Shown here: positions 46,291 to 57,208 of the stretch, one piece after another
How positions within the stretch are numbered: position 1 is the first letter of the stretch
Layout: each line of letters begins with the position of its first letter
NCBI GenBank assembly: GCA_036186865.1
Contig: AP025054.1
Span: 25,176,596-25,240,595, forward strand
Reading direction: 5' to 3'
Length of the DNA: 64,000 nucleotides
Source: Eustoma russellianum
Taxonomy: Eukaryota > Streptophyta > Magnoliopsida > Gentianales > Gentianaceae
Translations under genes and position numbers: made by a program
Notes under the pieces: generated by a model
Database searches by the model: none
What the model was told of the DNA's origin: nothing
Seen by the model: only the letters and a program-made list of their open reading frames with translations

Positions 46291-47263
46291 GAGCTCCTTA
46301 TAAAATGGCTCCAGCTGAGTTAAAGGAGCTGAAGGTACAGTTGTACGAGCTGATAGATAAGAATGTTCATTCATCCCAGTGTCTCACCTGGGGAGCATCT
46401 GTACTATTTGTGAAGAAAAAGGATGGTAGCATGCCGTTGTGTATCGATTAGAGGGAGCTAAACAAGATCACCATTAAAAATAAGTACCCCTTGCCGTGGA
46501 TTGACGATCTCTTCGACCAGGAGAGAGTAAGCAATTCATTTCATTAAGAATTTGTCAGTTACTATGTTCCGCTGAATATAAATTGTGCACCTGAATGCAG
46601 AGAGCTAAGGTATTCAGCAAGATCAGTCTTCGTTCTGGTATCACCAGTTGAAGATCAAGGCTGATGATGTTCCAAGACTACCTTCTGAACCCGATATGGA
46701 CATTATGAGTTTCTAGTAATGTCATTCGGGTTGACTAATGCCCCAGCCGCTTTTATGGACCTCATGGATACGGTATTTTACGAGCAGCTAGATAAGTTCG
46801 TAGTTGTCTTCATTGAAGATATTCTTGTTTATTCACCGGACAAGGACACCCACAATGATCACTTGTAGATTGTTCTGTGCATACTACGAGCTTTACGCCA
46901 AATTCAACAAGTGTGAGTTTTTGTTGCAGAGCGTTACATTCTTAGGACATGTTGTTTCGAAAGCAGGTATATCATCCCTATAAGATCGAGGCGATTACAG
47001 AGTGGCCACGACTAACAAATGTCACTGAGGCCAGGAGTTTTTTTTGATAAGCGGACTATTATCGGAAGTTCGTAGGGGGATTTTCTAGGATAGCAGTTCC
47101 ACTGACTAGATTGACACAAAAAAGACAAAGTTTGAGTAGACTGCTGACTGCGAGAGGTTTTTCACAGAGCTTAAGCAGACATTGACCCCAGCTCTAGTCT
47201 AAGCACAACCTGTTTCCAGCGAGAGTTATATAGTCTACAGTGACGCTTTCAGAAATGGTCTAG
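46291..47263 (+). pseudogene. Gypsy B reverse transcriptase
   Basis: It encodes YKMAPAELKELKVQLYEL, VLFVKKKDGSMPLCID and KYPLPWIDDLFDQE. A 74-bp intron-like segment follows, then RAKVFSKI and MSFGLTNAPAAFMDLMDTVF. The catalytic box is FIEDILVYS (Glu for the first Asp of FIDD). The thumb follows with YYRKFVGGFSRIAVPLTRLT. It has numerous shifts, particularly around 46640-46700 and 46880-47050. Confidence 0.82.
46527..46600 (+). other. Intron-like segment 2 of gypsy B
   Basis: The 74-bp segment runs GTAAGCAATTC...CTGAATGCAG, in phase 0 and at the same codon boundary and of the same length as 15136-15209 in gypsy A. Confidence 0.7.
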
Positions 47264-47330
47264 GTAAACGAATAAACGACTTTTCTTTGTGATACCGTAT
47301 TCAATAAATGTGTTAATCCTTTTCTTGTAG
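47264..47330 (+). other. Intron-like segment 3 of gypsy B
   Basis: The 67-bp segment runs GTAAACGAAT...TTCTTGTAG between NGLG and CILMQKDRVIAYASR, in phase 1. It is the counterpart of 15880-15949. Confidence 0.68.
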
Positions 47331-47467
47331 GTTGCATTCTGATGCAGAAGGATCGGGTTATCGCTTACGCATCTAGACCGCTGAAGCCATATGAGAAAAT
47401 TACCCAGTGCATCATCTAGAGTTGGCAGCCGTAGTATTTGCGCTGAAGATTTGGAGGCATTATCTAT
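47331..47467 (+). pseudogene. RNase H stub of gypsy B
   Basis: It encodes CILMQKDRVIAYASRPLKPY, then LAAVVFALKIWRHYL, and is cut at about 47468, where the sequence jumps into the middle of the 3' LTR. Integrase, tail, PPT and the first 2.8 kb of the LTR are deleted. Short shared ATA/GATATG bases sit at the joint. Confidence 0.82.
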
Positions 47468-48312
47468 AGGATATGAAAAGTGCTATAGCCAACTTATAAA
47501 ATGCCATGTTTATCAAAGTTATGAAATGGTACAAATATGTCTTGGTTTAAAATGTTTCATGATACATAAACTATTTACGTATTTGCATGAGCATTTGACA
47601 TGAATTCCAAACCATCACCATTTACACATCCTATACTCATCAGTATTATAGGAAGGTGGGCATAAGACAAGCACCTAGATTTGGGACTTAGCATAATTTA
47701 TGTTTGAGAAATTCGGTATGAACAAATGATAATTAAGTTACCAGAATGTTGATAAATGAAATTTAAGATTTATTCTTTACGCTCTTAATCTCCTTAGGTG
47801 TTGTTTACATTACTTGCTTTAGTCGTCACTTTACTTGTGAACAGAGACATGTTATGTTCATTATTGTTACTACATTTATTTTATTACCTTGTCTCCCATT
47901 CATGATCCACATGACGAACCTAGGCGGAAATACTTGCTGGGCGATTTGTTATCGCTCATCCTATATTTTACATCTTGCAGGGCCCCAGGGTCAGGACTTG
48001 GACTATCTAGGCGACGAGCCGAGGGTAGGATATCCATGAGCATTCTAGAGGGCCTAGCTGATTTAGCTTTTGTACTTTTACTGTTTCGTACATGTACTCG
48101 TATCCTTGATGTACGGATGACATTGTACTCAGAGTTAGTTTGTGATGTATGCATGTAACTTATGTTTTATTCTGTCTATTTTACGATGCTTCCGCTATCG
48201 TATACATGTTTTTGTCGATATGCACATAGATTTTATCGACGCCTTGTACTTCTGGTAGCAGAGTACGGCGGGTGCACAGTGTCGAGATTTTAGTCCCCGA
48301 CGGGGCGCTACA
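47468..48312 (+). repeat. 3' LTR fragment of gypsy B
   Basis: It matches the last part of the 5' LTR from about 43220 (ATATGAAAAGTGCTATAGCC) and ends CGACGGGGCGCTACA followed by the TSD GATTT. It has lost about 2.8 kb at its left side. Confidence 0.9.
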
Positions 48313-48479
48313 GATTTCCAAAGTCATTTCCAATACCAAAATTTCCAAATGCCAAATATTTTCCAAAACAATTCCAAAATATTAAATCATCAAATAATTT
48401 TAAATGTCCAAACATCATATATGTCAAATTATCAAATGACTCTTAATTCATGTGTGTGTATCTATATACGCATGTTTTT

Positions 48480-48481
<2 letters not shown>

Positions 48482-48518
<37 letters not shown>
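48482..48518. repeat. (TA)n microsatellite
   Basis: A pure TA run of about 18 units lies in the LTR D piece 48318-49001. The piece is otherwise non-coding. Confidence 0.9.
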
Positions 48519-48520
<2 letters not shown>

Positions 48521-49001
48521 GTGTGATTGTGTGTGTGCGCTCACACTCATACATGTGCATATACACATATATACATACACGTATATCCCTTGGTCCGTTT
48601 TCCCCCCACCCACTACCCAGCTCATCTTTTCCCACGACCCCACTCCCTCAGCCATCCCCTTCCTATCTCTTAAAACCCTAATTTCTTATACCACTGTTTT
48701 CTACCCCTCGTTCTCCCTCTAACACACACATCACTTATATTTAACACCAAATGCCAGAAACAGCATGTACTATTCACGTCTAACATACTACACCATGCAC
48801 ACATCTCACATGCCACCCATGTGTCGCTAATACGCCAGCGCGTGTGACTCACGTGCTTCCATTGGCGCAACTGTCTTCCACCAGAATTCAGCTCATACAA
48901 TTTCCAACCTTATTCCATCGTTAAATCGTATGAAATCCAAACTTATACCACCATCAAATTTATTCGAAATGCATATCAATTCACAAATTTATCACACACA
49001 T

Positions 49002-49802
49002 TTTTTTATAAAGCACGGTATATTATTAATTTGCAACCTCACTTATAGCGGAGGAATACCATCGTACATCCAGTTCATCGTATGAAAAAAGATAATTAAG
49101 AGAGTTAATGATTGTCAACCTCCAATCATATATGATATGCTGTATTAAAACCTTGCCAAGTAAAATCATCCTTATGGATAAAACCTTGACGAAAGAAAAA
49201 GCTTACATATTTATATAATTGGAAAGTTGATCATTTACAAGTAATAAGAAAGCATAATTCAAATGATGTAGGGACCAATCTTCCGTCGTTAACACAAATG
49301 GTCCCCATCGGTTGCCGTGAAAATAGAGAGTTGTTGAGACAAACCCCACGGCACTGCAGATCTTGAACAGCCATAGTCCATCATACAGTGCAAAGTGTAA
49401 GTCATACATTGAGAAGATTCGAAAACATATAGAAATGAGAGAAAGCACGTCATACGTACCCATGCTGCCCTGATTCAAAGATAACCAAGGCGGCACATTG
49501 AAAGTAAGCCGTCTCCCCAGCATAATAGAATTCATCAGCTCTGTGATACCAGCGGCAGAGATGATTCCTTGGTCATGCCCATAGCCGACACTCCGCCAAT
49601 GTAACCACATCGCGTATTAAGCATGCAGTCCGACGAAAGAAGGAAACCAATCCAAATGAAAACATGAAAACTATAGAGTAAGATAGACAAAGAAAAGCAC
49701 ATATTAACAAACCAAGAGAAGTAATAATGATGCACCAGGGTCACCCATGCCCTTTGGAGACACAGACAACCAAAAATACACGACACAGTTAGATCCATGG
49801 AT
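49002..49802 (-). other. LINE 3' region
   Basis: Sequence from the RNase H stop to the poly(A). Two ORFs of 125-135 codons here do not resemble a known domain and look like chance reading through an otherwise untranslated tail. Confidence 0.5.
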
Positions 49803-52800
49803 CTAGTGCCGTAAGTTTGGTACTTGCCCATCCACCAGTATTGCTCCACATACTTCACGAGGGAGGCCATGAATTGAATTATATCGCTTGAAGCCGGCTG
49901 ATTGATATCCATGTCTTGCTAATGCACGAGCCGCCGTGTTCGCCTCGCACGGGCAATATTGGATACTGGCCTGGTTAAGGGACAGGAATATGTTCGCTCG
50001 GATCAATTCCTCAGCTAAGGCGCCCGTGATCTGCTGTAGAGGTGGCAGTAGTGAAAGGATGGAAGAACAGTCCGTCTCAATGATGAGACGGTTATATTGT
50101 TGGGCATAATACATCAAAGCTAGTGTCATAGTCATCAACTCTGCTCGTAGCGGACTAATTTTAGTCAGTGCAAAACATACCGCCGAAAAAAACTGCCCTT
50201 GGTCATTACCAAAGATGGCGCCCCCTGCGGCGCTGTTTCACCCCACCGACGCATCCACGTTTAACTTCATCCTACCAGTGGGGGGATGCGTCCATCTAAT
50301 AACTCATAGCCATTTCGAGGTCAATGGAGGCGAGAAGGAAAGAACTATTAGATGAGGCATTGTTCTCAAATTTCTTCCCATGCATCGCAGCACACCACGT
50401 ATAGATTGTAGATCTAACATTCTCATACAATCTCCTGTAAACAAAATTCTCTTCACCAAAGTAGACAGTTGCATATTCCTTCAAGATAGCCCATGAAACC
50501 ACTGATGGTGCAATCGCCTTCAACTGACTCTGCATAGATGTTTTATTGGAGGTATGCCACCAACAATATAAATGCCCCTTTACGGTTCTACGATGAGGCA
50601 TCGGACCAGAGAAAATAATGGCAATTTCATTTCATAATGGCCGTATCATTGAGCAGTGTAGAAAGATGTGATCTTGAATATCCAAGCTTTGACGACAAAA
50701 GGGGCATTGTGATGGAAATATAGCCTGCCAACTCCGCAAATTATCTACCAAAGGCAAAGAACACGTCCACAATCTCCAGAGAAATATCCACAACCCAGGA
50801 TGAAAGTTGCTTCACAACACACCTGCCTTTCCAAAGAAACGATGCCATCTTGCGAGCCAAGATATCGACTACACCTTTTGGCAATCGAGAACTGGCTATA
50901 ATATGAATAGGGATGGATTTAAGTACATGTCGTATCAGCACCACCCGCCCCACCATAGATATCAGTTTGGAAGACCAATAAGTGAGCTTAGCATCAAAGT
51001 GATTGAGCAACGATTTACAATACCTTGATCGATTGATTCCTTTATATAGAAATGAACCTAGATATTTTATGGGTAGCAATGTTAAGCGCATGCCAAGTGT
51101 CTGCGAGGCTACTATCCCTGAAATGCCCGTGCCCACCACAACTTGACTTTTGTGGTAATTTACTAGTTGGCCTGAGGCTGCCGGATAAGCCATCAAATAC
51201 AAGCGAAATCTCTCCAAATTGCGACAGGAACCATTCAAAAAGATTAATAAATCATATGCGAATCACAAATGCGATACTGGAGGCACTCGACCCGCACTGA
51301 AGCCTTTGATCGAACCCAACGCCATCAAGGCATTCAAACCACGACAAAAACCTTCTGAGGAAATTATAAACAAAAATGGAGAGAGGGGATCCCCCTGATT
51401 TACCCCACAGCCAATGGAAAAAAAACCTATCTATTTGCCATTGATAAAAACTAAACACCGTGTGGCGCTTAGATTATTTAGTAAGATACGAACAAATCTG
51501 TGATCGAAGCCAAACTTATGGATCAGTAATCCGAGATATCTCCAATTGAATCGATCAAATGCTTTTGCCATATCCAATTTAATCATAACATGTCCACCTC
51601 TGGCTTTACGATCAAGCACATGAACCATCTCTTACGCCAGTAGGATTTGTTCTATAATGCCACGCCCTTTCATAAATCCTTCTTGCTCCGAAGAAATGAG
51701 TTTGGGCAATAATCCAGCTAGTCTAGTTGAGATCAACCTGGTTATTACTTTAGATATAAAATTTGTCAAACAGATGGGTCTAAAGTCGGGAAACGTCTAG
51801 GGATTTTGCACCTTCGGAATCAAGATTATAGTTGCTGAAGCTACTTGCTTAGGCATCACAATCCCTAAGAATTCCTGAACTGCTTTAGAAACATCCAACT
51901 ATATAAGCTGCTAAAACCTACGGTAAAATGAACCTGGATATCCATCAGGGCCTGCTGCACTAAATGGGCTAAGATCCCATACTGCCTGTTTGATCTCCTG
52001 CATGGTCAGCATAGCCTTTAGCATGGTATTATCTTCGGCTGTAACTAAGTATGCGACATACTGTAGAACCGAGTCATGATTGGTGACTGTCGCAGTAGCA
52101 AAAAGGTTGGAAAAATAATTCACAGCCTCAGTTTCAATGTCCGCAGGTAACTCATATTCTAATCCATCCTCACGGATGATTCTGCTAATATTCTGACGCC
52201 TCCTTTTGTCCTTGACCATTTGATGATAGAAGGTTGTATTTGCATCCCCTTCCTTAAGCCACTTAACATTAGCCTTTTGTTTCCAATACAAGAAAGCACG
52301 ATTATGCGCAAGCCGTAGTTGAGCAACACTGTGATGATAAGATTCTCTCATGTCCTTGGACAGTGTAGCATCGTAGTCCTGCTCAAAGGCAATCACATCT
52401 TCTTCAGCCCGTGCGACCGCTTCAAAGATATTGCCAAAAACTCTATATTCCACTATCGCAACTGTGACCTTAAACGATGAAGTTTGTCAAAAAAACACCA
52501 CATACCGCCCACTGTTGGGAAGGACTGCCAATGATGGTGGACCAGTGCATCAAAATCTGGATGTGTGGACCAAATATCAAGATATATGAAAGCTGCACGT
52601 GCTTGCAGTTGGTCGACATCGCACATCAAGTATATGAGAGCATGGTCAGAAGTTGCTCTTGCAAGGTGCTGGGCCTTCGTAATTGGAAACACATTCAAGA
52701 ATGTATTAGAACACAAAAAGCAATCAAGTCGACGCCAGACACAGCCTATGCCACGGCCGTCACACCATGTATATGAAGACCCCTGATAAGAAACCTCTTG

Positions 52801-53296
52801 CAATTCACATGTGGATATACAATCATCGAATTCCTATAAAGAGCGCAAAGTTGGTGTAGCTCGCTCCCTAGTTCATCCAGAGACCGGAAAGTGTTAAAAT
52901 CGCCGCCCACTAACCATGGAGTTTACAACGTAGAATGGAACAGACACATATCCGCCCATAACGGACGACGGGCTGATATTGAATGCAAAACATAGACTGC
53001 GGTAAACAAAAAGAAACTCCAGACGCCAACCAATTCATATTTAAAGATTGACTTTGATGACCTGAGAATTCATCCTCCAGCAACAATAGTGAATCCTTCC
53101 AAAAAAACCAAATGTGGTCATCACATGCGGATAACGCTTTGGAAAAACCGAATTGGAAACAATATGACATCAACAATGAAACCCTAGCTTTAGGTTCTAT
53201 GAGCACTAAAAAGTGTAAGTGATAACGCCGAACAAGTGAGATAATGCAAGTCATTGAGGTATGTATATCTCGTACATTCCATATCAACAGTTTCAT
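49803..53296 (-). pseudogene. LINE ORF2 (endonuclease, RT, RNase H)
   Basis: The ATG at 53296 overlaps the ORF1 stop by one base (TAATG). The endonuclease has MKLLIWNVRDI (expected NVRG), GGDFNTF near 52905 and ATSDHALI. RT shows FLYWKQKANVKWLKEGDANT, SPFSAAGPDGYPGSFY (51915), DFRPICLTNFISKVITRLIS, HVMIKLDMAKAFDRFNW (51590), NQGDPLSIFVYNF, then FAYDLLIF at 51262-51251, where the catalytic FADD is altered to FAYD. Next are the thumb (IKYLGSFLYKGINRSRY), a zf-RVT-like segment (50290-50600) and RNase H (MKLNVDAS, RAELMTMTLAL, RLIIETDCSS). It has many stops and shifts. Confidence 0.87.
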
Positions 53297-54649
53297 TATG
53301 ATAAAACATCAAATGAGTTAGAGAGACATGCTGCACGTAACATGGTTATTCTCGACGAGACTGCAGCTGCTTGAGGAGGACGACGTAATATCCTCGGTGG
53401 AGCAGCACCCTCATGTTCCACATTTATAACTGGCGGGTCTGCAAGTGACCTACTAGAATCGATGAAAGTTGCTTGGAACACATTTGCCATCGATTTGTAA
53501 ATTTCCGTATCTTGCTCATCTAGCTGATTGACATTTAGGGGAATAACCAATTCACTGTCTGAAAGAGAAGAGGTTTCTGCATTTTGTGGTAGATCTCCTA
53601 ACATACAATCATCAACTCCCCGTAGGCGCAAAAGATCATGTACGTTGGAGACCGTCACTACAGGACAGATATCTTGTGATGGTGGCTGTACCACCCAAGA
53701 TGGCGAAGATGATTGAATGACTTTTAGAGTCGATGGCGGATATAGAGCCGGGTGAGAGGATGGAGTAGTCATACTTCGCACTTCAACCATTGGCACTAAG
53801 TTAGGCAGGTTCTTTTTTGGAGTCCAGCGCTGCTTCTTATCCATTTCGGCCTTAGAAAGGCGTTCTAACGGCGGATCACGTGGGTGTAGATGATCAGTAG
53901 ATGGCAATTTGCCACAATCGGTGGCGACATGGCCCAAACGAAACCAACCTGCACAATATGAGGGCAAATATTCATACTCAACCGGTTGCATAATTACTTT
54001 CGAAGGACCTTGAATAAAAACTCTTTATTGGGAGGTCAAGGAAGATATCAATTTCAACACATATTCGAGCGACGGAGAGGCGGGTAACAGCTGTTGTGGT
54101 CGAATCCAACTTCATGGGGGTGCCAATCATTTGGGTGATCTGAAAAAGAGCGTCTTTCCTGTGAAAATGTCTTGGTAATCCGTGAAAAGACACCCACACC
54201 GGCACAATGGGCACTTCAACTGTAGGATCATAATCCAGTGTCCATTTCGTTACGCGCATATGCTTTCCGGATATCGTCCAACTTTGATGAGAGAAGCAAC
54301 AAAGATAGTCTTGTTCATGATCAAAGTGAAGAAGCACGTGTTTAGCATCAAGAAGTCCGATTTTAACAGCCCCAGAAAACCCAATGCGATCAATGGCTGA
54401 TCATATTGTCGCTAAGGATGGGCGGCCATATCAAAAAGTACCCACCAATGTAAAGCGGCATGGAACAGCAAAAGATTGTATTTCATCCCCTGAATTTGTG
54501 ATTATCGGGCTGCCCTTGAATTTCTGTATTGACTTCGGCGCGATTGGCACAGAAGAAGAAGAGAAAAGCGATGCATATGATTTTGATGGCGCCGAAACCG
54601 GGGGTGTCGTTGCTAGTTGTGTATTGGCTGGGAGCGGAAGATCCACCAT
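53296..54649 (-). pseudogene. LINE ORF1 (DUF4283 and zinc knuckle)
   Basis: It starts MVDLPLPANTQLATTPPVSA (54649) and continues FKGSPIITNSGDEIQSFAVP. After two stops the DUF4283 core follows: LLHFDHEQDYLCCFSHQSWT, WTLDYDPTVEVPIVPVWVSF and LPRHFHRKDALFQITQMIGT. After a frameshift near 53985 comes YCAGWFRLGHVATDCGKLP, a knuckle with Trp in place of the second Cys. A Ser/Pro-rich tail ends at TAA (53298-53296). ORF1 binds element RNA. Confidence 0.86.
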
Positions 54650-54784
54650 TGTGAAAACAGAGCGAAGGCGGAAGAGAGGTGGTGAAGGGAAGGAAGTGTC
54701 GGAGAGGTCGGACGAGACAGCAGAAGGCGGCAGCCTACCGCCGCCGCCAGGGCACGCATGCTAGAGAGAAAATCGACATTTTAT

Positions 54785-54820
54785 TTGTGTATATATATGT
54801 GTGTGATCACACACATATTA

Positions 54821-54853
<33 letters not shown>

Positions 54854-54975
54854 TATATATATAAAGCATATATTAAAACATATAAAATTATATATATATA
54901 TAAAGCAGAAAAAATAAAATTATAAATCACAATATATACATATATATATATATATATGTATATATATAAAGCATA
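54785..54975. repeat. AT/AC low-complexity stretch at LINE 5' junction
   Basis: Short (AT)n, (AC)n and ATATATAAAGCATAT repeats. It blurs the LINE 5' end and belongs partly to LTR D. Confidence 0.75.
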
Positions 54976-55750
54976 TATTATAAATCATATGCATATAAAA
55001 TTATAGAATTAATTACCCCCAAAAACAGAATTCGGCCGAAGCCTATACCCATGAAATGCATTAATAGTTTTCGGTCATACTTATGTAAAACACCAAATTT
55101 TCCATCCATATACACATATACATAAGAACATTATACAAATACCATGCACTAAAATAATTTTCGCTCGAATACACGAATGATATATGTAAATATTTTTGGC
55201 TCTGTTCATATAAGATATAAAAGAATTGCATATATATTTATATGCATACACACGGCTGATTCACCACCTATATATACACAACCAACAATGCAATCAATTA
55301 TACATATGCATGATCCTTGGGTTTATACGAAAATATAGCTATAGTGTTCGCAAAATCATGCATAACGAATACATATAGAATACTTGCCTATACACATATT
55401 GGACTACGTAAATTAATTACTCTGTGTTCGCTAAAGGCAATTTTTTGGCTTTCCTTCTTTCTAGGCTGACCGGCCGACTGCTGGTTGTGAAGGGGTGTGG
55501 CTGCAAAAATTTGCATTATAGGTGAGATAAGGTTTCATTTTTGATTAGGGGTATCTATATATAGATATAGGTAGATATTCCTTGCATGTATAGGAAACAT
55601 ATTCAAGGAATCCTTTAGAGTTTAATTCTATTCCAATATTTCCTATTCCAATCCAAATACTGTTAGAAAACTATTACCTATTATTACTATTTATAATTTT
55701 TCTTTTAATTATTTTCTTTATTTCCTTTTAAAAAATTTACGGCCATAACA

Positions 55751-56351
55751 CTAGAGGCCATACCGTGAATATAACATGTTATCATGTGAGAGGCCCTACC
55801 CTTACCCTAACACTTTCCTTTTAAAATATCTACATGTCAACCATACCTTAAGCAGAACATGTATTTATCATTCTACATGTGAGAGGCTATACTCAAAACA
55901 TAACCTATTCTTCGTCATAATGATACCTCTGGCATGAAGTATTTCAATAAATCTTTCTACATGTCGGAGACCATACTGTGAACATGACATGTTTCGTGTT
56001 AGAGGCATATCCTGAGTACGACATGTTTTCACTTTAAGTGTCCTCACATAACTTTGAGTCTCAATGACTCCAATATTTAAACATATAAATTTCATTCAAT
56101 ACTCTTTTCAATATGTATTCGACACAATCATCCATTATACGTGAAACGTATAAGATTCTTTCATTACAGTTACGATAGTTCAGTTAGGCTTTCCATAGAT
56201 AAAATGCAAAAGAACATCAAGCAAATCAATAAAAAACACAAAACATTACATTTATTATACGTTTATTCATTCAGTATTGTATATGTACACATACATCTTT
56301 TAAGAGGCAATTAACTTCTATCAGTTTATTAATATTTTAAGACACCAACCT
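55751..56351 (-). repeat. LTR E: minus-strand LTR-like tail with degenerate repeats
   Basis: Repeats of AGAGGCCATACCNTGAACATAACATGTT, degenerate and spaced 40-90 bp, fill 55751-56040, followed by AT-rich sequence. After copia 2 the piece continues for 9 bp to 62347. Read on the minus strand it would start TGTTACACTAGG, like the gypsy LTR termini here. No partner piece is visible to the left of LTR D, so its other end is missing or rearranged. Confidence 0.45.
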
Positions 56352-56955
56352 TGTTGAAGAGGAGAACAATTCAAGCAGGGGAGAAGGGGTTCGAAGACAG
56401 GGAGGATATCAGAGCAATGGGAAACAAGGCTCCAATGATCTGAGTAACAAATCATCTGGATCGTTGAATGAAGTGTTTAATCCTTAGTGTTCATTGGTTG
56501 CGTTGAATTCTGGGCATCTTAAGATGTAGATCGCGTGATAAAATTGAGGAGGTATGCATTGGAGTAGGACATGGCTGGAGGAAGAAGGTGTTAGGCACAA
56601 AAGAACTAAAAGAGGCTGAAGTTACTATTTTGTCCTTTTAAGTTATGTTGTATTGTAGTTAGTTAGTTGGGGCTTTATTGTGATTTTGCAAATATTCTGT
56701 TATTTTTTCATCTTCTTCCCCCTATGTGTTCGTTCGACGAAATGCTGTGTATTTCGATGAAGAATCACAGCGGTTATTCCAGATATTTTCTCTCCACTCA
56801 GCTCCTTCTTGTTCTCTCAACCGCTCTCTTCTCTTTTCTGATGAATTTCGTTTTTGATCAATTGTTATTTGAATTGGATTATATGATCATTCTATTGTGC
56901 TGCGACTTGTGTAGCAACTGCAAGCTTCGCTTACTTTCAGCTTAAAATTTTCACA
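56352..56955 (+). repeat. 5' LTR of copia 2 (604 bp)
   Basis: It starts TGTTGAAGAGGAG and ends AAAATTTTCACA directly at the PBS. Substitutions against the 3' LTR are mostly in the first half. Confidence 0.95.
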
Positions 56956-56967
56956 TGGTATCAGAGC
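56956..56967 (+). other. Primer binding site of copia 2
   Basis: TGGTATCAGAGC is a perfect plant tRNA-iMet site, directly at the LTR end. Confidence 0.93.
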
Positions 56968-56983
56968 GATTGTTAATTGATCA

Positions 56984-57208
56984 ATGAATTTTGGTACATT
57001 CATGAATTTAAATCAAGACTCACCTAGTAGTTCAAATCATTCTCCCATCAATATGACATCTGGAAATGTAGATCCTTCGGAGGATCCGCTATATATACAT
57101 CCTAGAGACAGTCCTTCTCTGGTATTAGTTCAACCGCTGTTGGATGGCAACAATTATCACGGTTGGAGCAGAACATTTGATAGAGCTTTTGAATCGAAAA
57201 ATAAACTG
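56984..57208 (+). pseudogene. Copia 2 gag N-terminus
   Basis: The ATG at 56984 gives MNFGTFMNLNQDSPSSSNHS, then DPLYIHPRDSPSLVLVQPLL and GNNYHGWSRTFDRAFESKNK. This is the N-terminal gag domain of many plant copia elements. It stops at the left inversion breakpoint after KNKL; the rest of gag lies on the opposite strand to the right. Confidence 0.9.

Larger units (their letters stand above)
27707..48312 (+). mobile_element. Gypsy B: Ty3/gypsy element with TSD GATTT, hosting copia A
   Basis: GATTT flanks both ends (27702-27706 and 48313-48317). Order: 5' LTR split by copia A (27707-30456 and 43178-44059), PBS, gag, protease, RT, the start of RNase H, then a deletion that removes integrase and most of the 3' LTR, then the last 0.84 kb of the 3' LTR. 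It belongs to the same family as gypsy A, with the same three intron-like positions. Confidence 0.9.
49002..54805 (-). mobile_element. L1-type LINE (minus strand)
   Basis: On the minus strand the order is 5' UTR (54650-54805), ORF1 with DUF4283-type domain and zinc knuckle, ORF2 with endonuclease, RT, zf-RVT-like segment and RNase H, a 3' region and a short poly(A), seen as TTTTTTT at 49001-49007. This is the layout of plant L1 LINEs with RNase H. ATCACACACAT occurs at 48991-49001 and 54806-54816 and may be the target duplication, although the right side is low-complexity. Nearly full length but with many shifts. Confidence 0.88.
21633..55750 (-). mobile_element. LTR D: minus-strand gypsy LTR in four pieces
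   Basis: The pieces are 21633-21924, 26913-27706, 48318-49001 and about 54806-55750, about 2.7 kb in total. Read on the minus strand it starts TGTTATGGCCG (55750) and ends ...GGGTCGCTA at 21633. The final CA/TG dinucleotide is missing or merged with the neighbouring LTR end. It resembles the minus solo LTR 34567-37693: CTGTATTCTGCTAACAGAAAT against CCGTATCTCACTAAGGAAAAT, the CTTGTGAGGGTGAATTT block and the ATACTTGCCTA block. CTACA (21628) and CTAGA (55751) may be a decayed TSD. A solo LTR, gypsy B and a LINE sit inside it. Confidence 0.7.

Noticed and set aside
48349..48722. ORFs of 90-110 codons around the TA microsatellite
   Set aside because: They are driven by the (TA)n run translated as YIYIYI; no coding evidence.
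49203..49912. Two ORFs of 135 and 125 codons on the minus strand after LINE RNase H
   Set aside because: They overlap in different frames, have no known domain and lie between RNase H and poly(A), where an untranslated tail is expected.
54384..54764. 126-codon plus-strand ORF
   Set aside because: It is the antisense of LINE ORF1 start and 5' UTR; the minus-strand MVDLPLPANTQ reading is supported by the DUF4283 region that follows.
56667..56945. 92-codon ORF in copia 2 5' LTR (and its equivalent at 62046-62345)
   Set aside because: It lies entirely in LTR sequence between transcription-control region and PBS, has no known domain, and is shifted in the other LTR.
57102..57208. Minus-strand continuation of the protease ORF past DSGA
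   Set aside because: Left of 57209 it is simply the reverse complement of sense gag; only 57209 and rightward is truly inverted.
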